Source: WRDS01 sp964492775
GTDB taxonomy: Bacteria > Actinomycetota > Coriobacteriia > Anaerosomatales > PHET01
Assembly (NCBI GenBank): GCA_964492775.1
Contig: CAZBLH010000033.1
Span: forward strand, 1 to 18,913
Length of the DNA: 18,913 nucleotides
Direction of reading: 5' to 3'
In this document: positions 7,904-15,152 of the stretch, piece by piece
How positions within the stretch are numbered: position 1 is the stretch's first letter
Layout of the letters: every line of letters begins with the position of its first letter
The notes under the pieces: model-generated
The model's input: the letters and a program-made list of their open reading frames with translations, nothing else
What the model was told of the DNA's origin: nothing
Database searches by the model: none
Made by a program: the position numbers and the translations under genes

Positions 7904-7979
7904 GGCCAGGTAGCTCAGATGGTAGAGCAGGGGACTGAAAATCCCCGTGTCGGCGGTTCAAGTCCGTCTCTGGCCACCA
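7904..7979 (+). tRNA. tRNA-Phe(GAA)
   Basis: This is a complete 76-nt cloverleaf with encoded CCA. The acceptor GGCCAGG (7904-7910) pairs with TCTGGCC before ACCA, with one G-U. The D-arm is AGCTCAGATGGTAGAGC. The anticodon arm is GGGGA-CTGAAAA-TCCCC with anticodon GAA, and the T-arm is GGCGG-TTCAAGT-CCGTC. Its promoter and terminator are both visible. tRNA 3' ends are common integration sites for tyrosine recombinases, and everything to the right has accessory character, so this is the likely left edge of a genomic island. Confidence 0.97.
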
Positions 7980-7990
7980 TAGATACTCAG

Positions 7991-8025
7991 ACGCCCTTGT
8001 CGTGAAGACAGGGGCGTTTGTTTTG
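7991..8025 (+). terminator. Intrinsic terminator of tRNA-Phe
   Basis: ACGCCCTTGTC (7991-8001) pairs with GACAGGGGCGT (8007-8017) as an 11-bp stem with one U-G pair and loop GTGAA, followed by the T-rich TTGTTTTG. It begins 11 nt after the tRNA CCA. Confidence 0.75.
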
Positions 8026-8034
8026 TCTACCTGC

Positions 8035-8111
8035 GGTTTTCCGTCCCCTGCGGGGCAACGCGACCGAAAGAGCGTCGGTCGCTGGGCTCTACCAACATGA
8101 GCCACCCTGGC
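8035..8111 (-). pseudogene. Degenerate inverted tRNA-Phe-like remnant split by a hairpin
   Basis: On the minus strand, 8111-8086 reads like a tRNA 5' half (GCCAGGGTGGCTCATGTTGG then TAGAGC), closely resembling acceptor plus D-arm of the adjacent tRNA-Phe (GCCAGGTAGCTCAGATGG then TAGAGC). Bases 8051-8035 read GCAGGGGACGGAAAACC against the tRNA-Phe anticodon arm GCAGGGGACTGAAAATC. About 34 nt containing a perfect 8-bp hairpin (8060-8067 with 8075-8082) separate the two pieces. No T-arm or 3' acceptor is found, so it cannot be a working tRNA. Confidence 0.45.
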
Positions 8112-8386
8112 TCGGCCCGTGGCATATACGGGGCATGAGCGGGGCATCAGAAGAGATCGCGAAGCGCTGATCATTCTCGCTCTTGTCATCGCAGGGGAGT
8201 TGATGCCACCCAACGGTCAGTCGAGGAGGCGCATGCGATGTACGATCGAAAAGAGGCAGGCGGCGTGGCATCCGCAAACGACTCTTGCTCAACGGGCTGC
8301 CCATCTTCCGATCCCCGGGGTCATCGTCACCCGCGGCGGGTGTGCGAAGTATGATGTAGGGCGATGCCGGTAGCCGAGGGGGCAGC
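8112..8386. other. Intergenic region before the nuclease-ATPase module
   Basis: I see no convincing gene here. Short open frames lack ribosome sites and family features. The stretch contains tandem GGGGCAT copies (around 8130-8147) and, at its right end, the palindrome and possible -10 of the next gene. It is the first part of the accessory region after the tRNA. Confidence 0.5.
8328..8355 (+). promoter_or_regulatory. Operator-like palindrome and -10 of the nuclease-ATPase operon
   Basis: CACCCGC-G-GCGGGTG (8328-8342) is a perfect 7-1-7 inverted repeat followed by TATGAT (8350-8355), a good -10 that lies 31 nt before the nuclease start codon. The palindrome would cover the -35/spacer region, where no good -35 hexamer is visible. 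That fits an activated or repressed promoter, but this is inference. Confidence 0.35.
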
Positions 8387-9856
8387 ATGCAGATCTACTT
8401 CTCCGACTACTTCGAAGTGAGCGAGCAGGATCTCGATGAGCACGGCGCGTTCAACGTGTCGCTTGTGACCGACTTGCCTCTCTTCGTCGACCCCTTCTTG
8501 TTGTTCGGCAGCGAGAAGCCGGAGTACCGCAACCTGCACGATGCCATCATCAGGTACCTGCGGTTCCTCAAGTCCAAGTCGGAGCAAGGTGGAGTAACCC
8601 GTGGCGATCTCGCGGCTTGGTACTTCTTCTCAGAAGTCCGCCAGAACTGGCTCGGCTTCTGCGGAGACGGTAACAGGGGAAGGGGCTTGGGCGTTGGGTT
8701 TGCCCGCGCTTTGGACTCGAACTTGGTTCACGTCTTCCAGAACTTCGGTAACGAGCAGGTCACTCGGGGCAGTCACCTAGAGAAACTTACACTGATCAGA
8801 GCCGGTGTCGGACGCGACATGATCAGCGACTTCACCACCAACTTGATCAAGGAGTATCTGCTCGAGTTCACTCAGGCTTTTGCGGTCGAACACATCGATC
8901 GGAGCCTACTTGCCGACGTCTCCGTACCAAGAGTCAGGTTTGACTACGACTTGGGTCGCTGGATGCCCAAGAAGTACACGCTACCCATGCATGAGGGCGA
9001 CTTCGTTCTTCTGACGCCGAAAGACATCCTTACCAAGGACGATACGTGGATCAGCCACGCGGACATGCTGCATCGTTTCGAAGACATACCCGACGCTATC
9101 GGCAACGACCAGCTCCGCGCTGAGATCAACGCCTACTTCTTTGGACGGATCCCTGAGGAGGAACCGACCAAGGAGGATGTCGCGGCAGCGATGCAGGCGA
9201 CTCTGGCCCGCTATCCCGAACTGATCGACTACTACATCCGCATGCGCGAGGACGCGGGCGAAGACGCGGTGGCGTACAGCGCCTCCAAGGTTGACGAGTC
9301 GCAGCGCCTGTACGTCGACCAGTTTGGTGGGCTCGCTCAGTTCTTGGCTACTGACACGGGCTTCTACGACATCGCCGGCAACACCCATGAGGAGACGCGT
9401 CAACGCATCGAGTTCTTCAAGGATGTCATCGAAAACAAGGGCGGCCATCGGATCTTCTTCGATAGCGAGCAGAAGCCGATCAGGCGCGAGTCAGACGTGC
9501 AGATCCTCTTCCGGCTTGTCTGGTTCGCGACGCCGTCCGATGTGAGTCGCGAGGTCAACGACGGGCGTGGACCAGTGGACTTCAAGGTGACCCGAGGAGC
9601 CGCTGACAAGTGCATGGTCGAGTTTAAGCTGGCGAGCAACACGAAGCTCAAGCAGAACTTGGAGAAGCAGCTCGCGATCTACCAGAAGGCGGGCGACACC
9701 CCGGTAGGGTTCAAGGTCATCGTGTACTTCACCGAAGACGAGCGCCGGAAGGTAGACCGTGTGCTCGATGAGTTGGATATGGCCAACGACCCGCTGATCG
9801 TGCTGATCGATGCCCGATCGGACAACAAGCCTTCGGGTTCAATGGCGAAAGGCTAG
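8387..9856 (+). CDS. PD-(D/E)XK nuclease-domain protein, candidate defence effector
   Basis: This 489-aa protein starts at ATG 8387 after GAGGGGG. The C-terminal third carries a PD-(D/E)XK nuclease pattern: E368 in RRESDVQILFRLVWF (helix), D398 in GPVDFKV, E412-F-K414 in CMVEFKLAS, then the helix NLEKQLAIYQKA with Q428. The N-terminal 350 residues (from YFSDYFEVSEQDLDEHGAFN; also LPLFVDPFLLF) are unknown to me and may sense or bind a partner. No membrane segments are seen. The ABC-type ATPase gene starts 41 nt downstream on the same strand, so a two-gene nuclease-ATPase system is likely. Codon use looks less GC-biased than in the genes left of the tRNA, consistent with transfer. The nuclease call is by motif only. 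Confidence 0.75.
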   Translation: MQIYFSDYFEVSEQDLDEHGAFNVSLVTDLPLFVDPFLLFGSEKPEYRNLHDAIIRYLRFLKSKSEQGGVTRGDLAAWYFFSEVRQNWLGFCGDGNRGRGLGVGFARALDSNLVHVFQNFGNEQVTRGSHLEKLTLIRAGVGRDMISDFTTNLIKEYLLEFTQAFAVEHIDRSLLADVSVPRVRFDYDLGRWMPKKYTLPMHEGDFVLLTPKDILTKDDTWISHADMLHRFEDIPDAIGNDQLRAEINAYFFGRIPEEEPTKEDVAAAMQATLARYPELIDYYIRMREDAGEDAVAYSASKVDESQRLYVDQFGGLAQFLATDTGFYDIAGNTHEETRQRIEFFKDVIENKGGHRIFFDSEQKPIRRESDVQILFRLVWFATPSDVSREVNDGRGPVDFKVTRGAADKCMVEFKLASNTKLKQNLEKQLAIYQKAGDTPVGFKVIVYFTEDERRKVDRVLDELDMANDPLIVLIDARSDNKPSGSMAKG

Positions 9857-9858
9857 GG

Positions 9859-9876
9859 CCGCGGTCTGAGCCGCGG
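9859..9876 (+). repeat. GC inverted repeat between nuclease and ATPase genes
   Basis: CCGCGG-TCTGAG-CCGCGG forms a perfect 6-bp stem in the 41-nt gap after the nuclease stop codon. No T-tract follows, so it is more likely an intra-operon processing or attenuation structure than a full terminator. Confidence 0.35.
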
Positions 9877-9897
9877 TATCAAAGACGGGGGACGACG

Positions 9898-12138
9898 TTG
9901 ATAGAAGCCATCACAGTCCGAAGTTGCGCGTCGTATGACGACGAGGGCAAGGTCGTCTCACCTCTATTGGCCTGCAACTACTTCTTCGGGTTCAACGGCA
10001 CGGGCAAGTCGACGATCGCCAGGTTGGTGGGTGATCCACAACACGAGGACTTCGCGTGCTCCTCGGTGCAGTGGCGTGACAACCAACCGCTGGACGTGCT
10101 CGTGTACAACAGGGAGTTCGTTGCGGAGCACTTCGATGACGCTGACGAGCTCAGGGGTGTCTTCACCCTCGGCAAAGACAGCAAGGAAGCAAAGGCCCGG
10201 ATCAGGGAGAAGAAGGACGAGCTTTCCCGGTTAAACGTGGCATTAGCCGACTCTCAAGACAAGCTCGAAATGGCAACCCACAAGCTCGCTGCGGTGGAGT
10301 CGGAGCTGGCCGAGACCTGTTGGAAGAAGGTACAGCCGCGGAAGAGCTCACTTCGCGGTGCCCTCGAAGGTCACATCGGCGGCAAGGAGGACTTCAAGTC
10401 GGCGCTGCTAGGACATCGTCGCACTCCCGCCGAACTGCGCGACCGTAGCTACCTCGATGAACGCGTAGCTACCGCGTTCGCAAAGGCTCCGGAGCGCAGA
10501 TCCCTGATCCCTGTCGTCTCGTTCGAGGGACTGTTGAGCGTGGAGTCAAACCCCTTGCTTTCAACCAAGATCGTAGGCAGTGAAGACGTCCCGGTGGCCG
10601 AACTCATCGAGAAGTTGCAGAACCAGGACTGGGTGCGCCGCGGGCAGGCCATGTTAGCGGAGAGTGACGGCAAGTGCCCCTTCTGCCAGCGCACCCTGCA
10701 GCCGGGTCTGGAGGCTGACCTGAACGCCTTTTTCGACGACACCTACCTCAAGCGTGTAGATGAGGTCGCGGCATTGGTCTCCGAGTACAGACAACTGGCA
10801 GCTCAAGTTCACGAGGCACTTGATCTCATCGCGGCCACGGGACACGAGTCTCTCGACGCCGCCGCGTTTGACGCAAGTGTGAGTGTGCTGAGGTCAGAGG
10901 TTGAGGCCAATATCGAGCGCTTGGAAGCGAAGTACCGGGAGCCCAGTCGGGTCAGCGAGCTAAAGCCACTTGGAGTCCCAACAGGGACGATCGACGCACT
11001 GATCACTGCTGCGAACATCGCCACTAGGGAGCACAACAAGACGGTCGACAACATCGAAACCGTGCGGAAGGCGACTCGCGACGAAGTATGGAAGTACTTG
11101 GTCGACGTCGAGCTCAAGGTGGAGCTAGACACCCATTCCCGAAAGAAGACTGCAGCCGAAGGCGAGATACGCGACCTACAGGCATCGATAAGGGAGATGT
11201 CCGAACTTCGCGATGGTCTCGAGTCGCAGATCCGTGGGCTAGAGAGCCAAGTGACGGATGTCCGCAAGGTGCTTCACGACATCAACCGCCTGCTCACCTC
11301 CTTCGGTTTCACTGGTTTCTCGCTCGAGGCCACCCCGGAAGGCAGGGCGTACAGGCTCGTCCGTCCCGACGGCAAGCCCGCGAAGGAGAACCTTAGCGAA
11401 GGTGAGCGGTCGTTCGTCACCTTCCTGTACTTCTACCACCTCATTGAAGGGAGCCTGGACGAGAGCGGCATGACTTCTGATCGAGTGGTCGTTTTCGATG
11501 ATCCGGTTTCCAGTATGGACAGCGAAGTGCTATTCATCGTCTCGACGCTCATCAGACGTGTGTGTGACCAGGCCACGAGTCGGCAGAGCCACATCAAGCA
11601 GGTGTTCTTGTTTACGCACAACGTGTACTTCCATAAGGAGGTCACGTATCACCGGCACCGGGCCACGTTCGATACTTTCTGGGTCGTCCGTAAGCCCGGG
11701 GGCAGGACAGAAGTTGAAGGTCACGGTAAGGCCAACCCAGTAAGGACGTCGTATCAGATGCTGTGGGACGAGCTCATCGCTGACGAGCTACAGCCGGCGA
11801 CGGTCAAGAACAACATCCGACGGATCCTAGAGCACTACTTCTATGTGCACGGAAACGTGTCGGTGAACAGTCTGCCCGAGTACTTTGACGACGACGATCC
11901 CGACAAGCTGGTCTGTCATTCGTTCGTCTCCATGATCCACGATGGCTCGCACTCTATCGATGACGACATCGTGTTCTCGTCAAGTGATCCAGCGGCCGTC
12001 CATACCTACCTGCGCGTCTTGGTCCGGATCTTCGAGCAGGCAGGCCAGATCAACCATCTCAAGCTGATGAGTCCGAGCCTGTGGGAGCGGCATCGAACCG
12101 AGGAGTCGGAAGAGGCCCCTGCCGCCCGATCGGCATGA
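9898..12138 (+). CDS. AAA_13-type ABC ATPase with CPFC zinc-hook motif (RloC/PrrC-like)
   Basis: This 746-aa protein starts at TTG 9898 after GGGGGACG; the next in-frame ATG is far inside. The Walker A GFNGTGKST is at 31-39. Coiled-coil-rich arms surround KCPFCQRTL (C260, C263), a Rad50-type zinc-hook motif. The ABC signature LSEGERS is at 499-505, Walker B VVVFDDPVSSMD at 530-541 and the switch histidine FLFTHN at H574. This order matches the AAA_13 family, which includes the anticodon nucleases PrrC and RloC. The tail after residue 610 has RRILE (R641, E645) and MIHDGSH (H681, H685), reminiscent of the Arg-Glu-His triad of PrrC, though spacing differs. It could be an effector itself or the sensor/motor for the upstream nuclease. 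Confidence 0.85.
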   Translation: MIEAITVRSCASYDDEGKVVSPLLACNYFFGFNGTGKSTIARLVGDPQHEDFACSSVQWRDNQPLDVLVYNREFVAEHFDDADELRGVFTLGKDSKEAKARIREKKDELSRLNVALADSQDKLEMATHKLAAVESELAETCWKKVQPRKSSLRGALEGHIGGKEDFKSALLGHRRTPAELRDRSYLDERVATAFAKAPERRSLIPVVSFEGLLSVESNPLLSTKIVGSEDVPVAELIEKLQNQDWVRRGQAMLAESDGKCPFCQRTLQPGLEADLNAFFDDTYLKRVDEVAALVSEYRQLAAQVHEALDLIAATGHESLDAAAFDASVSVLRSEVEANIERLEAKYREPSRVSELKPLGVPTGTIDALITAANIATREHNKTVDNIETVRKATRDEVWKYLVDVELKVELDTHSRKKTAAEGEIRDLQASIREMSELRDGLESQIRGLESQVTDVRKVLHDINRLLTSFGFTGFSLEATPEGRAYRLVRPDGKPAKENLSEGERSFVTFLYFYHLIEGSLDESGMTSDRVVVFDDPVSSMDSEVLFIVSTLIRRVCDQATSRQSHIKQVFLFTHNVYFHKEVTYHRHRATFDTFWVVRKPGGRTEVEGHGKANPVRTSYQMLWDELIADELQPATVKNNIRRILEHYFYVHGNVSVNSLPEYFDDDDPDKLVCHSFVSMIHDGSHSIDDDIVFSSSDPAAVHTYLRVLVRIFEQAGQINHLKLMSPSLWERHRTEESEEAPAARSA

Positions 12139-12286
12139 GCTCGGAAGTCAGCACGTGTGCGGCGAGTCATCGGCCCCGGCGCAGGGACTAGTTGCGAGGG
12201 TTTGCCGTTGCCACCAGAGAGTAAGCCGACACAGTCCATCAGCTCTGCTTTTCCGTCGAACTCGGCCAGAACCGGCGCGAAACGCG

Positions 12287-13024
12287 CTAGCGCTTCACGA
12301 GACGACCGTCTCTGTAGTCATAGAAGTCGGAGTTTCGGTCGGAGAGGATCTGCAAGATCTCTGCTACGGCGTCGTCGGCTGAGATCGGTGGATCGTTGAA
12401 CCGGCCCGCCTCACGGATCTCGAATGACTCGGCGCCTTCGGTGGAGTCGCAAATAAGGACGTAGAGCTTCTCAAGCTGCTCTTCTCGTCCGGTGGGATCG
12501 GGACGACCGGTGAACAAGCGCAACAGATCGTGCGCATTCTCCAGTGTCGATGAACGCCTCGCCGTTCCGTCGAGCGAGGCGCCCTTGTCCAAGATGAAGA
12601 AGCCTGCGACGACGGCGAACGGGAACCGGCGATGCAGAGTCACCGTTTCAAAGAGCATGTCGCCGCGACGGTTCGTCAGGTTCTTCTGGTAGTTGCCAGT
12701 AGAACCGTCCGCGTAGTTGATGCTCTTAACAGAGATCGCGAGCATGAGTCCGGAAGTATCGGTTGACCACGACACATCCACCTTCTTGGCGCCGATGCCA
12801 CCGGCGAGCCGACGCTCCGCCCCGTACGAGACCCCGTCTTCTTGGACGATCGGCTGACAGTCCTTCAAGCCAAGCCCGTACAGTTCAGCGGCAAGCCTCC
12901 GCGCAAAGGCATTCGAGAGGTCCTGAGCGTAGTTCTTTTTGACGCTGCGAGAGGCGCTTTCGGGCGGCTTGGGGGCGACGTCTCGTATGGCCTGAACAAG
13001 CGAGTCGTGAACCGTCAACGGCAT
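12287..13024 (-). CDS. Probable type II restriction endonuclease
   Basis: This 245-aa protein starts at ATG 13024 after TTAGGGAG, only 4 nt beyond the methyltransferase stop, so translation is probably coupled. A PD-(D/E)XK-like centre is visible: GAKKVDVSW (D83) and LMLAISVKSINYAD (K100), then TGNYQKNLTNRRGDMLFE and LHRRFPFAVVAGFFILDKG. The usual acid of the (D/E)XK pair is Ser98 here (SVK), so another acid such as E70 may act, or metal binding differs. The tight pairing with a modification methylase, and methylase-first order, are the main reasons for the function. The recognition site is unknown; by analogy with TaqI-like enzymes it would be a short site modified at adenine. Its TAG stop lies in the palindrome GCGCTAGCGC (12284-12293). 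Confidence 0.75.
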   Translation of the reverse strand: MPLTVHDSLVQAIRDVAPKPPESASRSVKKNYAQDLSNAFARRLAAELYGLGLKDCQPIVQEDGVSYGAERRLAGGIGAKKVDVSWSTDTSGLMLAISVKSINYADGSTGNYQKNLTNRRGDMLFETVTLHRRFPFAVVAGFFILDKGASLDGTARRSSTLENAHDLLRLFTGRPDPTGREEQLEKLYVLICDSTEGAESFEIREAGRFNDPPISADDAVAEILQILSDRNSDFYDYRDGRLVKR

Positions 13025-13028
13025 CTCC

Positions 13029-14672
13029 CTAACTCTGGCTGCGCTTCATTCGACGCCCAAGGAGCATTTCCCGGCCATGCCTCAGTGCCGCGAGCGTGCC
13101 CTTTGTTACGCCCGCGGTTTCAACGAGAAGGACGCGGTCCACTTCGTCGACGAGTCGCTCAAAGTCCCCTCGCCTGAGCATCAGATCAGCTTCGTCTGCA
13201 AGTTCGAGCAGTGCCTTGCGAGCGGCCTCAAGTAGCTTCGGGGTTGGGACTGCGAGGCGGGCGGCCTCACGAGGCTCCAGCTTTAGTAGCCCACCGCCGT
13301 ATGCCCGACCCACCAGTTCCGCGCTCAGCAACGTCATGCTTGAGAGCGAGGCAAGCGGGAGCACTTCCTTGAGCGTGCTGTAGTCCTCACGCAAGTAGAT
13401 GCCGTGCACCGAGTTCGAGAACAAGAGACCATCCGGGTTAGCTACCATTCGAGGACCGCGAGCAGCCATGTATGCCAGGAACAGGTCGGGAGCGGGGACG
13501 ACTGGGACTTTGTACCAAGGAGAGCGCACGCGACACTTGTATGCGTCCGGCAACCCCTGTTGTTCACCGGCCCGCACGTAACGGCGCGGCATCCGGCCGA
13601 GCGGCTCGCTCGGGTAGAACAGCCAGACCCTCGCTCCCGCCTCTTGTGCGTCAAGCCAGTCCTGCTCGCTGTACGACAACCCTTGCATGTGCCTAGAACC
13701 CGGAGGAAGCATTCTCCTCAGCTGGGAGTAAGGGAGGGCGTGCGCTCTGCGATCAGCGTCCGAAAGGCAGAAGTACCGGTTGCCTCCAGTGACCATGCCG
13801 ATCGACAGCGCCGCCAGCTGGCCGAGCTCCGTGAAGTGGTCGCTCGACTCCATATGCCCAAGGGCGTTGCCGACAGTGGAAGGAAGCAAGAGGTCCGTCC
13901 ACTTACCATGATCCGGCGAAGTGCTCCACGGGCGGGCGTCCAGTTGGGACAGACCATCGAGGTCCGCAACTTGGACGAGGTCGAACTTGTCGCACGGCCC
14001 GTCGCCCTCGGCAAGAAGAAGGACCACTTCTTCTTGCACGCCAGGAAAGACACGCTCCTCAAACAGGACGACTCGCACGCAGGCGAACTTCTCCAGAAGG
14101 TAGCGCCTGACCGGAGCTGCGTAGTTCACGGAAAGCAACTCAGCCGGAAGCACCAGGCCCAGTCTGCCACCGTCATTCAGGAACGATGCTGCATGGATCG
14201 TGAAGGGCGCCCACGAGCTGGCAAGTCCGTCGATCGCCACACCTTCGCGCAGCGCCGCTTCCCTGCCGCGTCTCCGGGCGTCTCCTGCAAACGCCTGGTA
14301 GCGAACGTAAGGCGGGTTACCGATGCATGCGTCAACCTTGGGGAAGTCGATGCCAGCTTGCGCCTCAAAGAAGTCGCCGACGCGAACAGCTTCCGCCACA
14401 TCGACACCGGTGGCCATTCTCACGCTCCTGCAGGCTTCTTTGGCGGAGGGCTCGTAAAGCTCAGCGCCAAAGACTTGTCCTGCAAGATCGGGCTCAGCAC
14501 CCACGGCGAGAAGACGTTCGATCGTCGGAACGAGAAACGCGGCTTCACCACACGAGGGCTCGAGCACCTTATCGGTGGGCTCACGTATCGCCCAGTCTAC
14601 GATGAACTCGGCCATGGCGGGTGGCGTGAAGAAGGCCCCGCGAGACTTGTGGTGCGCATCTGGTGCCCTCAT
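13029..14672 (-). CDS. N6-adenine DNA methyltransferase, TaqI-like with fused C-terminal recognition region
   Basis: This 547-aa protein starts at ATG 14672, chosen because AAAGGGAGG lies 6 nt upstream; the frame stays open to 14885 but that extension looks non-coding. Gamma-class amino-methyltransferase motifs come in order: motif X RGAFFTPPAMAEF (11-23), motif I VLEPSCGEAAF (36-46) for S-adenosylmethionine, motif II GAELYEP (69-75), GDFF (99-102) and catalytic motif IV GNPPYVRYQ (118-126). The last 300 residues match the size of a target-recognition domain. It transfers a methyl group to adenine N6 within one DNA site and protects the host from the co-transcribed endonuclease. Length and layout fit a stand-alone type II modification enzyme rather than HsdM. 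A possible promoter with an operator-like repeat lies about 185 nt upstream. Confidence 0.9.
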   Translation of the reverse strand: MRAPDAHHKSRGAFFTPPAMAEFIVDWAIREPTDKVLEPSCGEAAFLVPTIERLLAVGAEPDLAGQVFGAELYEPSAKEACRSVRMATGVDVAEAVRVGDFFEAQAGIDFPKVDACIGNPPYVRYQAFAGDARRRGREAALREGVAIDGLASSWAPFTIHAASFLNDGGRLGLVLPAELLSVNYAAPVRRYLLEKFACVRVVLFEERVFPGVQEEVVLLLAEGDGPCDKFDLVQVADLDGLSQLDARPWSTSPDHGKWTDLLLPSTVGNALGHMESSDHFTELGQLAALSIGMVTGGNRYFCLSDADRRAHALPYSQLRRMLPPGSRHMQGLSYSEQDWLDAQEAGARVWLFYPSEPLGRMPRRYVRAGEQQGLPDAYKCRVRSPWYKVPVVPAPDLFLAYMAARGPRMVANPDGLLFSNSVHGIYLREDYSTLKEVLPLASLSSMTLLSAELVGRAYGGGLLKLEPREAARLAVPTPKLLEAARKALLELADEADLMLRRGDFERLVDEVDRVLLVETAGVTKGTLAALRHGREMLLGRRMKRSQS

Positions 14673-14856
14673 CCTGTGCCTCCCTTTCGACCTCCATTCT
14701 GCCATGTTGGGTCCCCAAGGAGTAGGTTCGCCCGAGCGCAAGCGAGGGCTCTCGGACGCACTCCCGCGCGGGACGACGCGCTTTGTAAGGGCGTCGACGG
14801 TCCGAGCGGCTAGAGGCCCATCAGACCAACGGAACGTTTGGCCGGAAACTCCACCT

Positions 14857-14889
14857 ATTCGATGCCGCAACGAACTACTTGACAAGTAG
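14857..14889 (-). promoter_or_regulatory. Probable promoter/operator of the restriction-modification operon
   Basis: On the minus strand TTGTCA (14885-14880) and TCGAAT (14862-14857) are separated by 17 nt. The -35 sits inside a perfect 7-1-7 inverted repeat, CTACTTG-A-CAAGTAG (14875-14889). Such a repeat over a promoter is typical of operators in autoregulated restriction-modification systems, where a C protein or the methyltransferase binds. No C protein is encoded directly beside it. The leader to the methyltransferase ATG would be about 180 nt. The rest of the gap (14673-14856) shows no gene that I can support. Confidence 0.45.
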
Positions 14890-14945
14890 ATCGTTTAGTC
14901 AGCCACAACGAGTCTGGACGCGCGTCATGACTGCTTGAGCAACCT

Positions 14946-15152
14946 CTATGAGGTGTGACAGGTCGGGCAGCATGTGGCGCAACCGTTCGCCGTTGGATAG
15001 ATGAGCTTGGCCTTGGCAACTGCGGGCCGACAGGAGTCGAACTCGCCGAGGTACTGCCTGTTGTCATCGTTAGGCAGGAACCTGCAGCCGTACACGTGCA
15101 CCTCATGATCGCCGTTCAGCTGAGCTCGCTTGTTGACGCAGTAAGCAGCCAT
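14946..15152 (-). CDS. Small Cys-rich protein (putative zinc-binding), unknown function
   Basis: This 68-aa product starts at ATG 15152, with AGAGAGGG about 8 nt upstream. It has seven cysteines (5, 23, 41, 58, 61, 62, 65) and an ordered pattern: GDHEVHVYGC, FLPNDDNRQYLGEFDSC, then a C-terminal NGCATCCPTCHTS that looks like a CxxCCxxCH metal knuckle. The evenly spaced residues and good ribosome site argue for a real gene although it is short. I have the impression of similar Cys-rich proteins in mobile DNA but cannot name a family. It lies upstream of the methyltransferase on the same strand, separated by 273 nt that contain their own promoter, so it may be independently expressed. A role in DNA binding or regulation is possible but unproven. 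Confidence 0.65.
   Translation of the reverse strand: MAAYCVNKRAQLNGDHEVHVYGCRFLPNDDNRQYLGEFDSCRPAVAKAKLIYPTANGCATCCPTCHTS

Noticed and set aside
7233..8213. Long minus-strand open frame across the tRNA gene
   Set aside because: It is antisense to the PASTA gene and the tRNA. Its internal peptide TDLNRRHGDFQSPALPSELP is the well-known artefact of translating an antisense tRNA-Phe.
13404..14813. 469-codon plus-strand open frame opposite the methyltransferase
   Set aside because: The minus strand carries all methyltransferase motifs in order; this frame has none.
14673..14885. 71-codon N-terminal extension of the methyltransferase
   Set aside because: A strong ribosome site lies before ATG 14672 and motif X begins within 20 residues of it. 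The extension overlaps the proposed promoter/operator.
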